Numbered from the stretch's first letter, positions 35,216-44,700 are shown. The stretch: DNA of 54,177 nucleotides from Desulfocurvus sp. (GCA_020692325.1 JAIMKR010000002.1:227110-281286); one strand, 5' to 3'. Notes: generated from the letters alone by a model not told the origin. A program made the numbers and translations.

Positions 35216-37354
35216 ATGTGCGGCATCTGCGGAATTTTCGCGCCCGGGCGTGACGGGGCGCTGGCGCCGCTTTCCGCCATGACGGATTCGCTGGCCCACC
35301 GCGGGCCGGACGCCGCCGGTCTGTGGAACGACGCCGCCGCCAGCCTCGGTCTGGGGCACCGCCGCCTGTCCATCCTCGATCTCTCGCCCCTGGGGGGGCA
35401 GCCCATGCTCTCGACCTCGGGCCGGTTCGTCTTGTCCTACAATGGCGAGGTCTATAACCACGCGGCCCTGCGCGGGGAGCTGGCCGCTGTCGGGTGCCGC
35501 TTCAAGGGCGGATCGGACACCGAGGTGCTGCTGGCGGCCATTGAGGCCTGGGGGCTCGTCCGCGCGCTGTCGCGTTGCGTGGGCATGTTCGCGCTGGCCT
35601 TGTGGGATCGCCGGGAGCGCCGGCTCTCCCTCGCGCGCGACAGACTGGGCGTGAAGCCGCTCTTTTACGGATCGCTGGCCGGCGGCGGCGTGGTCTTCGG
35701 CTCGGAACTCAAGGCCCTGCGCCGGCATGACCGCTTCAACGCGGCGCTGGACCGGGGGGCGCTGGCCCTCTATTTTCGGCACAACTACATTCCCGCCCCG
35801 CACTGCGTGTACGCCTCGGCGCGCAAGGTCCGGCCGGGCCGTGTCGTGACCTTCGACGAGGCCGCCGCGCGCGGTCTGCGTCCCCCCCGGGAGGAATGCT
35901 ACTGGGACGCCGAGGCCGTGTGGCGCGAGGGCTTCGACGAGCCGAGGACCTTGGGCGACGAGGAGGCGGCGGACGCGCTGGAGCGTCTGCTGACCGAGGC
36001 TGTGCGCCTGCGCATGGTGGCCGACGTGCCCGTGGGCGCGCTGCTCTCCGGCGGCGTCGACTCCAGCCTGGTGACGGCGTTGATGCAGGAGCAAAGCGCC
36101 CGGCCCGTCTGGACTTTTTCCATCGGCTTCGAGGACGCGGCGCTCGACGAGGCCCCGTACGCGGCCGCCGTGGCCCGGCGTCTGGGCTGCGAGCATACGG
36201 AACTCGTGGTGACCGGCCGCGACATGCTCGCCCTCGTGCCCGACCTGCCGCGTCTGTGGGACGAGCCCTTCGCCGACTCCTCACAGCTGCCCACGGCCAT
36301 CCTCTGCCGGCTGGCGCGGCGGAGCGTCACCGTGGCCCTCACCGGCGACGGCGGCGACGAGCTGTTCTGCGGCTACGGGCGCTATCCCTGGACCCTGCGC
36401 GCCCACGGCCTGCTCGCGTCCGTTCCGGCGCCGCTGCGGCGGCTGGCGCAAGGCGTCTTGCGCACCCTGCCCGCGTCCTTGTGGGATGTGTTGCCGCGTG
36501 GGCGCAAGCTGCGTTGGCGGCTGGACGCCCTGGGTGTCGCCGGTTTCGAGGCGTTGTACCGGCATTTCGTCTCGCATTTGAAGGACCCGCGCGTGCTGTT
36601 GCCGGGCGCGGTCGAACCTGCGGACATGGCGAAGTGGCCGTCGGCCATGGGCGATACCCCGGACGCCCGCCGGGCCTGGATGTGTCTCTACGACATCTTG
36701 CGCTATCTGCCCGATGATATTCTGGTGAAGACGGACCGCGCGAGCATGGCCGTCGGCCTGGAGGCGCGCTCCCCCCTGCTGGACCACCGCGTGGCCGCGT
36801 TCGCCGCGCGCACGCCCATGGGGCTCAAATGGCGCGATGGACAGGGAAAATGGCTGCTGCGGCGGGTTTTATACAGGCATGTGCCGCGCGAACTGGTGGA
36901 CCGGCCCAAGATGGGGTTCGGCGCGCCGATTCCGGCCTGGCTGCGTGGGGAGCTCAAAACCTGGGCGGAGGATCTGCTCTCGCCGGCGTCCCTCCGCGCG
37001 CGCGGTTTGCTCGACGCCGGGTTCGTCGCACGCATGTGGCGTGAGTTTCTGGCCGGCGAGGACAACTGGAGCCACTGCCTCTGGGACGTGCTCATGTTCC
37101 AGTCCTGGCTGCTCGCGGACGAGTGGGGCGGCGCTGCGGGCTTGTCCGGCGCGATGGAGCCGACGGTGGGTTCGATGGGGTCGGTGGGTAAGACGGAAGC
37201 GGTGGACGCGGGAGGCGCGGCGGCCAGTCCGGCTGGCCCGAGCGTTTCGAGCGATTCGGACAGTCCGAGCGGACCGGCCAACGAGATCAATCCGTCGGGA
37301 ACGGCCAAAACGCCCGGCGCATCCATGACCGACGGAGCGGGAGGCGCGGCGTGA
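35216..37354 (+). CDS. asnB: Asparagine synthase (glutamine-hydrolysing)
   Basis: Converts aspartate, or an aspartate-like acceptor, to its amide with glutamine and ATP. The N-terminal class II glutaminase begins MCGICGIF, with the catalytic Cys2 after Met removal, then LGHRRLSILDLSPLGGQPM. The synthase domain has the pyrophosphate loop SGGVDSSLVTALM. The core is about 637 residues; a further 75-residue tail rich in Gly, Ala, Ser and Pro follows and is not part of the family. AAAGGAG precedes the ATG, and the stop overlaps the next gene (GTGA). AsnB homologues in polysaccharide clusters amidate uronic acids, so a role in modifying the polymer is likely here. Confidence 0.93.
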   Translation: MCGICGIFAPGRDGALAPLSAMTDSLAHRGPDAAGLWNDAAASLGLGHRRLSILDLSPLGGQPMLSTSGRFVLSYNGEVYNHAALRGELAAVGCRFKGGSDTEVLLAAIEAWGLVRALSRCVGMFALALWDRRERRLSLARDRLGVKPLFYGSLAGGGVVFGSELKALRRHDRFNAALDRGALALYFRHNYIPAPHCVYASARKVRPGRVVTFDEAAARGLRPPREECYWDAEAVWREGFDEPRTLGDEEAADALERLLTEAVRLRMVADVPVGALLSGGVDSSLVTALMQEQSARPVWTFSIGFEDAALDEAPYAAAVARRLGCEHTELVVTGRDMLALVPDLPRLWDEPFADSSQLPTAILCRLARRSVTVALTGDGGDELFCGYGRYPWTLRAHGLLASVPAPLRRLAQGVLRTLPASLWDVLPRGRKLRWRLDALGVAGFEALYRHFVSHLKDPRVLLPGAVEPADMAKWPSAMGDTPDARRAWMCLYDILRYLPDDILVKTDRASMAVGLEARSPLLDHRVAAFAARTPMGLKWRDGQGKWLLRRVLYRHVPRELVDRPKMGFGAPIPAWLRGELKTWAEDLLSPASLRARGLLDAGFVARMWREFLAGEDNWSHCLWDVLMFQSWLLADEWGGAAGLSGAMEPTVGSMGSVGKTEAVDAGGAAASPAGPSVSSDSDSPSGPANEINPSGTAKTPGASMTDGAGGAA

Positions 37355-38220
37355 GCTGGGAGGGCGAGATGCGCCGGGGCGAGCGGTTCGCCTTCGGAGC
37401 CAACTGGCGGGACTTTCTGCGTCGGCTCACGCCCGCGCGCGTGGCCGCGGCGGAGGAGTCGCTGCGCGACCTGTTGGGCCGCGACGATTTTTGTGGTCTG
37501 CGTTTCCTGGACATGGGCTCGGGTTCGGGGCTGTTCTCGCTCGTCGCGCGGCGGCTGGGCGCGGAGGTGGTTTCCTGCGACTTCGACCCCGATTCCGTGG
37601 CCTGCGCCGGTGCCCTGCGCGAGGCGCTCCGGCCGGGAGATCCCGGCTGGACGGCACTGCGCGGCTCCGTGCTGGATCGCGAGTTCCTGGCCGGGCTGGG
37701 AACCTTCGACGTCGTCTACAGCTGGGGTGTGCTGCACCACACGGGCGACCAGTGGATGGCGCTTGGCAATCTGTGCGGCCGCGTGGCCCCGGGCGGGCGG
37801 CTCGCCGTGGCCTTGTACAACCACCAACCTTTTTTCACGCCCCTGCACACGGCCATGAAGCGTGCGGCCTGCCGCTGGCCGCTCCTCGGCCGGTTGGTCA
37901 TCGCGTCGGTTTATGGCTTGGGCGTGGGCGCTGCGCTGGCCCTGGCCGACGTTCTGCGCGGTCGCGATCCCCTCGTCCGGCATCGCGGGAACGGTTCGCC
38001 GCGCGGCATGAGCTTCTGGCACGACGTGCGCGACTGGGTGGGCGGCTGGCCCTTCGAGACGAGCTCGCCGGAACAGGTCTTCGACTTTTGCCGGGCGCGC
38101 GGCTTCGAGCTGCGCCGGCTGCGCACCGTGGGCGGCAAGTCCGGTTGCAACGAGTTCGTGTTCGAGCTGCCCGCGCGGCCGTCCTCCGTTTTCCCGGAGC
38201 CGCCATGCGCCTTGTGCTGA
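37351..38220 (+). CDS. SAM-dependent class I methyltransferase
   Basis: 289 residues. Motif I is LRFLDMGSGSGLFSLVARRLGAE, strand 2 ends in CDFDPDSV, and motif IV is VVYSWGVLHHTGDQW. The middle (PFFTPLHTAMKRAACRWP to SVYGLGVGAALALADVL) is unusually hydrophobic and may associate with the membrane or a lipid substrate. The end carries WPFETSSPEQVFDFCRARGFEL, commonly seen in sugar/lipid methyltransferases of polysaccharide loci. The GTG start overlaps the asnB stop by four bases and the 3-prime end overlaps the next gene by 16, so all three are coupled. Confidence 0.87.
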   Translation: MSWEGEMRRGERFAFGANWRDFLRRLTPARVAAAEESLRDLLGRDDFCGLRFLDMGSGSGLFSLVARRLGAEVVSCDFDPDSVACAGALREALRPGDPGWTALRGSVLDREFLAGLGTFDVVYSWGVLHHTGDQWMALGNLCGRVAPGGRLAVALYNHQPFFTPLHTAMKRAACRWPLLGRLVIASVYGLGVGAALALADVLRGRDPLVRHRGNGSPRGMSFWHDVRDWVGGWPFETSSPEQVFDFCRARGFELRRLRTVGGKSGCNEFVFELPARPSSVFPEPPCALC

Positions 38221-39314
38221 GCATCCCCGGCCTGGGGCGCGGCGGGGCGGAGCGCCAGTTCGCGGCCCTGGCCGCGGGGCTCGCCGCGCGTGGGCACGAG
38301 GTCGTGGCCGTGACTCTCGGCCCGGGCGGTCCGCTGGCGGCCGACATCGGCGGAGCGCGGCTCGTGACCTTGAACAAGACCTCGCGCCGGGACAATCCCC
38401 GCGTGGCGCTGGCCCTGCTGCGCCTGCTGCGCGTGACGCGGCCCGCGATCCATTACGCCTTTCTGCCGAGCTGCTGCGTTTTGGGCGGCCTGTTCGCCCC
38501 TCTGCTCCCGGACGTGCGGCTGGTCATGGGGGTGCGCGCGAGTTCGCTCCCCGGCCTGTCCCCGGCCGCGCGCCTGTTGCTGTGGTTGGAGGCCTGGCTC
38601 TCGCGGCGGGCGGCGCTCGTCGTCGCCAACGCCGAGGCCGGCCTGCGCGACGCGCTGGCTCGCGGATTCGCGTCCCGGCGCGCGGAGGTCGTTCCCAACG
38701 GGGTGGACACGGCGCGCTTCCGGCCGGATCGCGCCCTTGGCGCGGCCCTCCGTTGCGAATGGGGGGCGGACGCCTCGACGACGCTCATCGGCCTGCCCGC
38801 CCGGCTGGATCCCATGAAGGACCACGCGACGTTCCTCGACGCGGCCGCGCTGTTGTCGCGCCAGCGGCCGGACGCGCGTTTCGTCTGCATCGGCGGCGGA
38901 CCGGAGAACTACGCCAGGGAGCTGCGCGCCCACGCCGGCGCGCTGGGCTTGGCCGGACGGCTGGTCTGGGCGGGGGAGATGTCGGACATGCCCGCCGTGT
39001 TCAACGCGTTGGACGTGTGTTGCCTGTCATCGGTCCACGGCGAGGGCTTTCCCAATGTTCTGGCCGAGGCGCTGGCCTGCGGCGCGCCCTGCGTGGGCAC
39101 GGACGTGGGCGACGCGGCGGCCGTGCTTGGAAATGTGGGCGTTGTGGTTCGGCCGGGCGACGCGGCGGCCCTGGCCGGAGCGCTTTGCGCGGTGCTCGGG
39201 CGGATGCGAAGGGAGGGACCGGCGTTTTCCGCAGCGTGCCGGGCGCGTGCCGAGGCCAGGTTCTCGTTGGAAAATATGGTGGGGCGGACCGAGGCGTTGC
39301 TCGCGGGGTTGTAG
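38205..39314 (+). CDS. GT4-family glycosyltransferase
   Basis: 369-residue GT-B glycosyltransferase starting MRLVLSIPGLGRGGAERQFAALA, with a donor site GEGFPNVLAEALACGAPCVGTD. It is a paralogue of the enzyme at 28409-29602. It ends the flippase-methyltransferase-asnB-methyltransferase-GT run, all with overlapping stops and starts, and is thus probably the sugar-adding enzyme of the same pathway. The ATG lies inside the preceding gene. Specificity cannot be inferred. Confidence 0.9.
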   Translation: MRLVLSIPGLGRGGAERQFAALAAGLAARGHEVVAVTLGPGGPLAADIGGARLVTLNKTSRRDNPRVALALLRLLRVTRPAIHYAFLPSCCVLGGLFAPLLPDVRLVMGVRASSLPGLSPAARLLLWLEAWLSRRAALVVANAEAGLRDALARGFASRRAEVVPNGVDTARFRPDRALGAALRCEWGADASTTLIGLPARLDPMKDHATFLDAAALLSRQRPDARFVCIGGGPENYARELRAHAGALGLAGRLVWAGEMSDMPAVFNALDVCCLSSVHGEGFPNVLAEALACGAPCVGTDVGDAAAVLGNVGVVVRPGDAAALAGALCAVLGRMRREGPAFSAACRARAEARFSLENMVGRTEALLAGL

Positions 39315-39373
39315 GACCGTCCCGTCCGCTTGGCCTTCGAAATGCGCGTGGAGGGGGCGGTTGGCCTTTGGAC

Positions 39374-39408
39374 AAAAAAGAGCCGGGCAGGCCCCCCACC
39401 TGCCCGGC
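39374..39408 (-). terminator. Rho-independent terminator on the minus strand
   Basis: GCCGGGCAGG (39399-39408 read on the minus strand, complement of CCTGCCCGGC) pairs perfectly with CCTGCCCGGC around a 7-base loop, then TCTTTTTT follows on the minus strand. On the plus strand no T-run follows, so it does not serve the glycosyltransferase gene. Confidence 0.85.
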
Positions 39409-39462
39409 AGACACGTCGGTCCGACCGACGCGGCCGCCGGAAACGTTGCCGCCCGGCGCACG
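39374..39462 (-). ncRNA. Candidate small RNA gene
   Basis: About 89 bases of minus-strand transcript predicted between a promoter (39469-39498) and an intrinsic terminator (39374-39408). It would hold one internal hairpin, CGTCGGT-CGG-ACCGACG (39430-39414), plus the terminator stem. The minus-strand frames have no start codon with a ribosome site, so it is not an evident small protein. The 5-prime end is estimated as 7 bases after the -10. It is divergent from the sigma-54 activator gene. No known RNA family recognised. Confidence 0.5.
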
Positions 39463-39468
39463 TCCCGA

Positions 39469-39498
39469 TTTAAACAATATCCGTACCAAATATGTCAA
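39469..39498 (-). promoter_or_regulatory. Promoter of the candidate small RNA
   Basis: Minus strand: perfect TTGACA (39498-39493), 18-base spacer, TTTAAA (39474-39469). It is within an AT-rich block (39465-39545) of otherwise GC-rich sequence and is the best sigma-70 -35 I found in the window. Confidence 0.55.
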
Positions 39499-39582
39499 GT
39501 CCCAATATTTCAATATATTGCATGGAATAGGTGAATATTTATCCCGTCGGGACTAGTCAAAAAGCTCGGTCGGGAGTACGTA

Positions 39583-39613
39583 TTTCCCAGAAACTTTCTG
39601 TTTTTCCCGGAAA
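39583..39613 (+). promoter_or_regulatory. Tandem TTTCCCRGAAA operator candidates
   Basis: TTTCCCAGAAA (39583-39593) and TTTCCCGGAAA (39603-39613) are imperfect palindromes with centres 20 bases apart, two helical turns. The second ends 24 bases before the sigma-54 activator ATG. A related TCCCGTCGGGA lies at 39542-39552. The geometry suggests a dimeric regulator binding in pairs, possibly the encoded activator itself. Confidence 0.45.
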
Positions 39614-39637
39614 ACAAGTCAGCGAGGAAATGCGCAG

Positions 39638-41143
39638 ATGCCGACAGTGCTTGTTGTGGACGACGACGATCTGTTCCGTGAGCTCCTGTGCACCTCCGTG
39701 GCCCGGCATGGGCACGAGGCCGCCGGAGCCGCCAGCCTGGAGCAGGCCCGGCGGGAACTCGCCGCCCGCAGTGTGGATGTGGTCTATCTGGACGTGCGCC
39801 TGCCCGACGGCTCCGGCATCGAGGCGTTGGAGGAGTTGCGCGCCGGGCAGGACCCTCCCGAAGTCATCATCATCACCGGACGGGGCGATCCCGATGGCGC
39901 GGAGCTGGCTCTGCGTTGCGGCGCCTGGGATTACATCGAGAAGCCGACCTCGGTGGACCGGATGCTGCTGCCCATGCTGCGCGCCCTGTCCTATCGGGCC
40001 GAGAAGCGCCGCCGCCGCCCCCTCGCCCTGCCCGGTGACTGCGGCATCGTGGGCAAGAGCCCGAGGCTGGCCGCCAGTCTGGCCCAGGCGGGCATGGCCG
40101 CCGCCAGCGGCACGGACGTGTTCATCACCGGCGAGACGGGCACCGGCAAGGAGGTTTTCGCCCGGGCCATCCACGCCGCGGGCGACCGGGCGAACGGTCC
40201 CTTCGTGGTGGTGGACTGCACGACGCTGCCGGGGCCGTTGGCCGAAAGCATGCTTTTTGGCCACGAGCGCGGCTCCTTCACCGGAGCCGATCGCCGGCAG
40301 ATCGGGCTCATCGAGCAGGCCGACGGTGGCTCGCTGTTTCTTGACGAGGTGGGCGAGTTGCCGCTGGGGATGCAAATGAAATTCCTGCGCGTGCTGCAGG
40401 AACGCAGTTACCGGCCCGTGGGCGGCGGCCATGTGCGCAAAAGCGATTTTCGCCTGCTGGCGGCCACCAACCGTGATCTCGCGGCCATGGCCGAGCGGGG
40501 CGAGTTCCGTCACGACCTGCTCTACCGGCTGGGGGCCTTCCGGCTGGAGCTGCCCCCCCTGCGCGAGCGCGAGGGCGACGTGGAGGCCCTGCTCCAATGG
40601 CGGTTGACCGCCATGACCGAACGCACGGGGACTCCGGCGCCGGCGCCCAGCCCGGAGTACCTGGATGTTTTGCGCTCGCACCGTTGGCCGGGCAACGTGC
40701 GCGAGCTGTTGCAAACCGTGGACATGAGTCTTGTGGCGGCCCACGGCGAGCGAGTGCTGCTGCCGCAGCATCTGCCGTTGGAGCTGCGCGTGCATCTGCT
40801 GCGCGGCCAGGTGGGAGCCCATGCCGCGGCCATGGCCAAGGGGAGGGACGAGCGCGCCCCTTCGGCCGTTCCGGCGGGGCCGGGGGCCTTGGAATCGTCC
40901 GGTCCGGCCATGGTGGATGCGCCGGCCATGGCCCAGGGAGCCCCGCTGCCCTGGCGTGAGCATCGTTCCGAAGTTTTGGACAAAGCGGAACGCGAGTATT
41001 TCACGTCGCTCATGGCCGCCGCCAATGGCGACGTTGTCCGGGCGGCGGACATCGCTGGCCTCAAGTCCGCGCGGCTGTATGAGCTGCTCGGCAAGCACGG
41101 GCTTGTGCGCGGGCGGCGGAGTATTCCGGAAAAAGCGGAATGA
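39638..41143 (+). CDS. Sigma-54-dependent response regulator (NtrC family)
   Basis: 501 residues. Receiver 1-115: Asp9/Asp10 pocket, phospho-acceptor Asp52 (VVYLDVRLPDGSG), Thr80, Lys102. AAA+ domain: Walker A GETGTGKE (165-172), sigma-54 contact loop GSFTGA (212-217; usually GAFTGA), Walker B GSLFLDEVGE, arginine fingers in RHDLLYRL. C-terminal Fis-type HTH near 453-490, with DIAGLKSARLYELLGKHG as recognition helix. It activates sigma-54 promoters after phosphorylation. It heads a signalling cluster; the nearest kinase is the large hybrid kinase 0.6 kb downstream. A 50-residue Ala/Pro-rich linker separates AAA+ and HTH. The ATG is at 39638. Confidence 0.95.
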   Translation: MPTVLVVDDDDLFRELLCTSVARHGHEAAGAASLEQARRELAARSVDVVYLDVRLPDGSGIEALEELRAGQDPPEVIIITGRGDPDGAELALRCGAWDYIEKPTSVDRMLLPMLRALSYRAEKRRRRPLALPGDCGIVGKSPRLAASLAQAGMAAASGTDVFITGETGTGKEVFARAIHAAGDRANGPFVVVDCTTLPGPLAESMLFGHERGSFTGADRRQIGLIEQADGGSLFLDEVGELPLGMQMKFLRVLQERSYRPVGGGHVRKSDFRLLAATNRDLAAMAERGEFRHDLLYRLGAFRLELPPLREREGDVEALLQWRLTAMTERTGTPAPAPSPEYLDVLRSHRWPGNVRELLQTVDMSLVAAHGERVLLPQHLPLELRVHLLRGQVGAHAAAMAKGRDERAPSAVPAGPGALESSGPAMVDAPAMAQGAPLPWREHRSEVLDKAEREYFTSLMAAANGDVVRAADIAGLKSARLYELLGKHGLVRGRRSIPEKAE

Positions 41144-41213
41144 CGCTTCGTCCGATTCCCTCGGCTATCCGTCCGAAAGTCCCGGGTGGCGGCCTCCGGT
41201 CGAACGCGGCGTT

Positions 41214-41240
41214 TGGAACGGAAATTGATGGTTGATCAAC
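41214..41240 (+). promoter_or_regulatory. Weak sigma-54-like element and palindrome
   Basis: TGGAAC-N5-TTGAT (41214-41229) resembles TGGCAC-N5-TTGCT but has A for C in both the -24 and -12 elements. The perfect palindrome GTTGATCAAC (41231-41240) follows. It lies about 45 bases upstream of the CheY-like gene. Weak on sequence alone, and mentioned because the gene upstream encodes a sigma-54 activator. Confidence 0.2.
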
Positions 41241-41285
41241 ACGCGGACTTCGGGGAACGCCGACCGCGAGGGGAGGATTGTGACG

Positions 41286-41651
41286 ATGTTCAAAGTTCTC
41301 ATCGCCGAAGACGATCCCATTTCCCAGCGTTTCGTCTCCGCCATCGTGGAGCGCATGGGCCATTGCCCAGTGGTGAGCCCCAACGGCCGTCACGCCTGGG
41401 AGACCCTGTGCGCGGAAAATCGTTTTGGCCTGCTCATCACCGACATAATGATGCCCGGCATGGACGGCACCACCCTCATCCGCACCCTGCGGGCGGATGA
41501 GCGTTTCCGTGACCTGCCCGTGGTGGTCATGTCCGCCTTCGTCGGCGTCAGCGAGATTTCCGGTCTGCTTGGCCTCGGGGCCACGTGGTTCATGCCCAAG
41601 CCCGTGGAGCGGACCGTTCTGGAGGACTACGTCAAACGGGCCCTGGGCTAG
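41286..41651 (+). CDS. CheY-like single-domain response regulator
   Basis: 121 residues, receiver only: Glu8-Asp9-Asp10 pocket, phospho-acceptor Asp53 in LLITDIMMPGMDG, Ser83 in the switch position and Lys105 (FMPKPVE). No output domain, so it acts by protein contact or as a phosphate shuttle or sink between kinases. It lies between the sigma-54 activator and the hybrid kinase. The ATG has GGAGG upstream (spacing 9); an in-frame GTG two codons earlier has a spacing of three and is less likely. Confidence 0.92.
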   Translation: MFKVLIAEDDPISQRFVSAIVERMGHCPVVSPNGRHAWETLCAENRFGLLITDIMMPGMDGTTLIRTLRADERFRDLPVVVMSAFVGVSEISGLLGLGATWFMPKPVERTVLEDYVKRALG

Positions 41652-41718
41652 CCGCGGCGGAAGTCACGTGCGCGTGGAATCGATCGGTGCTGCTGTCAGG
41701 CGATGTGGACGGCGCGGA

Positions 41719-44700
41719 ATGCGTCGTCTTCGAACGCGCGTCGCGCTCGCGTTCGCGTTCGGCATCGCTGTTTGCTGGTTCGCCTCCGTGGCGTTGGCGA
41801 TTCCGTCGCCCCCCTCCCCCGTCCGCCCGGCGGTCCAGCAGCCCATCCGACAGGATCTGCTGACCGTCGTTGTGCCGACCAGCCTGCCGCCGATCTATGA
41901 AAGGGGACTGGACGGCAGACCCACCGGCTTCGTTGTGGAGCTGTTGCGGCAGGTGGCCGCCCGCGCCGGGTACCACCTGCGTTTCGTCCTTGCTCGCGAT
42001 TCCGGCCAGGCGTACCGGATGCTCGTTCGCGGCGACGCCGATGTGCTCCCCGGCATAGCCGTGAGCGACGCCCGCGCCCAGACCGTCGATTTCACCCGCC
42101 CCATCGAGTCGCAGCCGATCTATGTCTACACCCGCTCCGGCGCGCCCCGGCGCGAGACCCTGGCCGATCTCGCCGGGTTGCGCGTTTCCGTGCTGGAGGG
42201 GAGCCTGGCCGCGTCGATGGCGGCCGCGACGCCCGGCGTGCGCGTACACTCGGTCCAGTCCCTGCCGCAGGCCCTGCTCGATCTCGTGTCCGGCGATGTT
42301 GACGCCATGCTCATGCAGGGACCGCTGGTGGCGCAGGCGGCCCGGGCCTCGGGGCTGGAGGACAGGCTGGCGCGCGGCGCTCGTCCTGTGACCGAGGTGC
42401 GCAGCGCCATCGCCGTGGCGCCGGGCCGGGACGACATCCGACGCCGACTCGACGCCGCGTTGGCCGCCTATCGCGGTTCACCGGATTTCCACGCCCTGTA
42501 CCGCCGCTGGCATCCGGTGTCGCCGTCACCCGGGCTTTCGCCGGCCCTTCTGTGGGGATTCGCCGGGGCGTTGACCGCGCTCGCCGGGTTGCTGTTGCTG
42601 TGGCGTTACGTCTCCCTGCTGCGTGTGAACCGGCGGCTGGTGGCCGTGCTGGCCGCGCGCGATCAGGCGCTGGCCGATCTGCGGCTGAATCAGGAGCGCA
42701 TGGAGGCGCTGCTCCGTCTGACGCGCATGGGCCAAAGCGACACCGCGAGCGTTATCGACTTCGCCCTCAAGGAGGGGGTGCGGCTCACGGGCAGCGGTCT
42801 GGGCTGTCTGTTTTTTCTTGAGGACGGCGCGCCGGTCCCCGGCAGGGCGCACTGGCTGGTCGAGCCCGCGCGGGCGGTGGCCGGGGATGATTCGCCGGAG
42901 GGCGGGACGGCGATCTGGGCGGATTGCGCGCGCACCGGCGCGCCTGTTTTGGACAACGCCGCCTCCGGGGCCGTCCGGCGCATCATGGCCGCGCCATTGC
43001 TGGAGCATGGCCGCGTGATGGCCGTGCTTGGCGTGGCCGACAAGGCCGCCCCATATGACGAGGCCGATCTGCGTCAGCTGCAATTGTTCATGGCCGGACT
43101 GGGGCATGTGCTGGCCGCCCGGCGTGACGCCGAGTCCCTGCGCCGCGCGCGCGACTACGCCGAGGGCCTTGTCGAGGGGGCCAACGCCATGCTCGTGGGG
43201 CTCGATGCCGAAGGCCGCGTCACCGTGTTCAACGCCGCCGCCGAGGCCGCCACCGGCTATCCGCGCGACGAGGTGCTCGGCCGGCCCTGGCACGAGATCC
43301 TGCTGCCGGAGGAACTCGCGGCTCGGGCCGCGGCGCGCTTCACCGACTTCATGGCCGGCCGCGCGTCCCTGCCCCGTCGCCACGAGGGTCCGTTGCGCGT
43401 CAAGAATGGCGGCCTGCGGCGCATAGCCTGGCAGAACAGTCTGCTGCGGCATGATGGCGGCGTTTTGGGAGTCTTGTCCTTCGGCATCGACGTGACCGGC
43501 CATCGCGAGGCCTCGGCCGCGCTGCGCCGTCTGCATCTGGCCATCGAACAGGCCGCGGAGGGCGTGCTCATCGCCGACGGGGCCGGCGTCCTGCTCTACG
43601 CCAATCCGTCCATGCGTCGGCTGGCCGGTCTGCCCGATGACTGGCCGGCGCATCCGCACACCGTGTATGATCTGAATCTCGACCTCGTCGAACACCACAG
43701 CTCCGTCTGCTCCGGCGAGGGGCAGGACGACTCCTGGCGCGGCACCTGCGTCTTCACCCGGTCGGACAGCGCGCCGGCCGAGGTGGAGTTCACGGTCTCC
43801 GCCGTTCGCGACAAGACGGAGGACGCCCTGAGCTTCGTGGCTGTGTGCCGCGATGTGACCGAGCGTCGGCAGCTGGAGCATCAGCTCTGGCAGGCTCAGA
43901 AAATGGACGCCCTGGGCATGCTTGCCGGAGGCATCGCCCACGATTTCAACAACTTGCTCGCGTCCATCATGGGGTTTGCGGAACTCGCGCGCGACGAGTT
44001 CGCCGAGGGGGCGCGCGGGCGTGGTTTTCTGGACCGGGTGCTCGGGGCCAGCCTGCGCGCGCGGGAGCTGGTGCGGCAGATTCTCTCCTTCAGCCGCCGC
44101 AGCGAGCACAAGTTGTGCCTGCTCACCGCCGACGCCGCCGTTGCCGAGGCGCTGGCCCTCCTCGAGGCCTCCCTGGCCAGGAACATCGAGATCGTCTCCG
44201 ACCTGGCCTCCGGGGCCACGGTGTTGGCCGATCCGTCGCAGCTCAATCAGATCGTCATGAACCTGTGCACCAACGCGGCCCAGGCCATGCCAGAGGGCGG
44301 CCGCATCACCGTGCGCACGTCGTCAGGGCCCCTCCCCGCGGAGGTGGGCTCCCGCCACCGGCTGCAGTCCGGCGAATATTTCTCCCTCGGCGTGGAGGAC
44401 CAGGGGCCGGGCGTTCCGCCGGAACTGATGGAGCGCGTTTTTGACCCGTTTTTCACCACCAAGGCCCCGGGGAAGGGAACGGGCCTTGGCCTTGCCGTGG
44501 TGCATGGCATCGCCGCCAGCCTGGGCGGCGTGGTGTGGGCCGAGAACCTGCCCGGCGGTGGCGCGCGGTTCTGGCTGCTGCTCCCCGCGCAACGCGCCGC
44601 CCAGGAATCGGCCTCGGCTCCCCGTGCGGCGGTGGACTCGTGCGGCGGCGAGCGCATTCTGTTGGTGGATGACGAACCCGATCTGCTCGAATTCGGGCGA

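Noticed and set aside
39382-39408. Terminator for the plus-strand glycosyltransferase at 38205-39314
   Set aside because: The T-run is on the minus-strand side only; on the plus strand the stem is followed by AGACACG. Assigned to the candidate small RNA instead.
41214-41229. Functional sigma-54 promoter
   Set aside because: Both the -24 and -12 elements deviate from the core GG and GC that contact sigma-54 (GG kept, GC lost), so I keep it only as a weak candidate.
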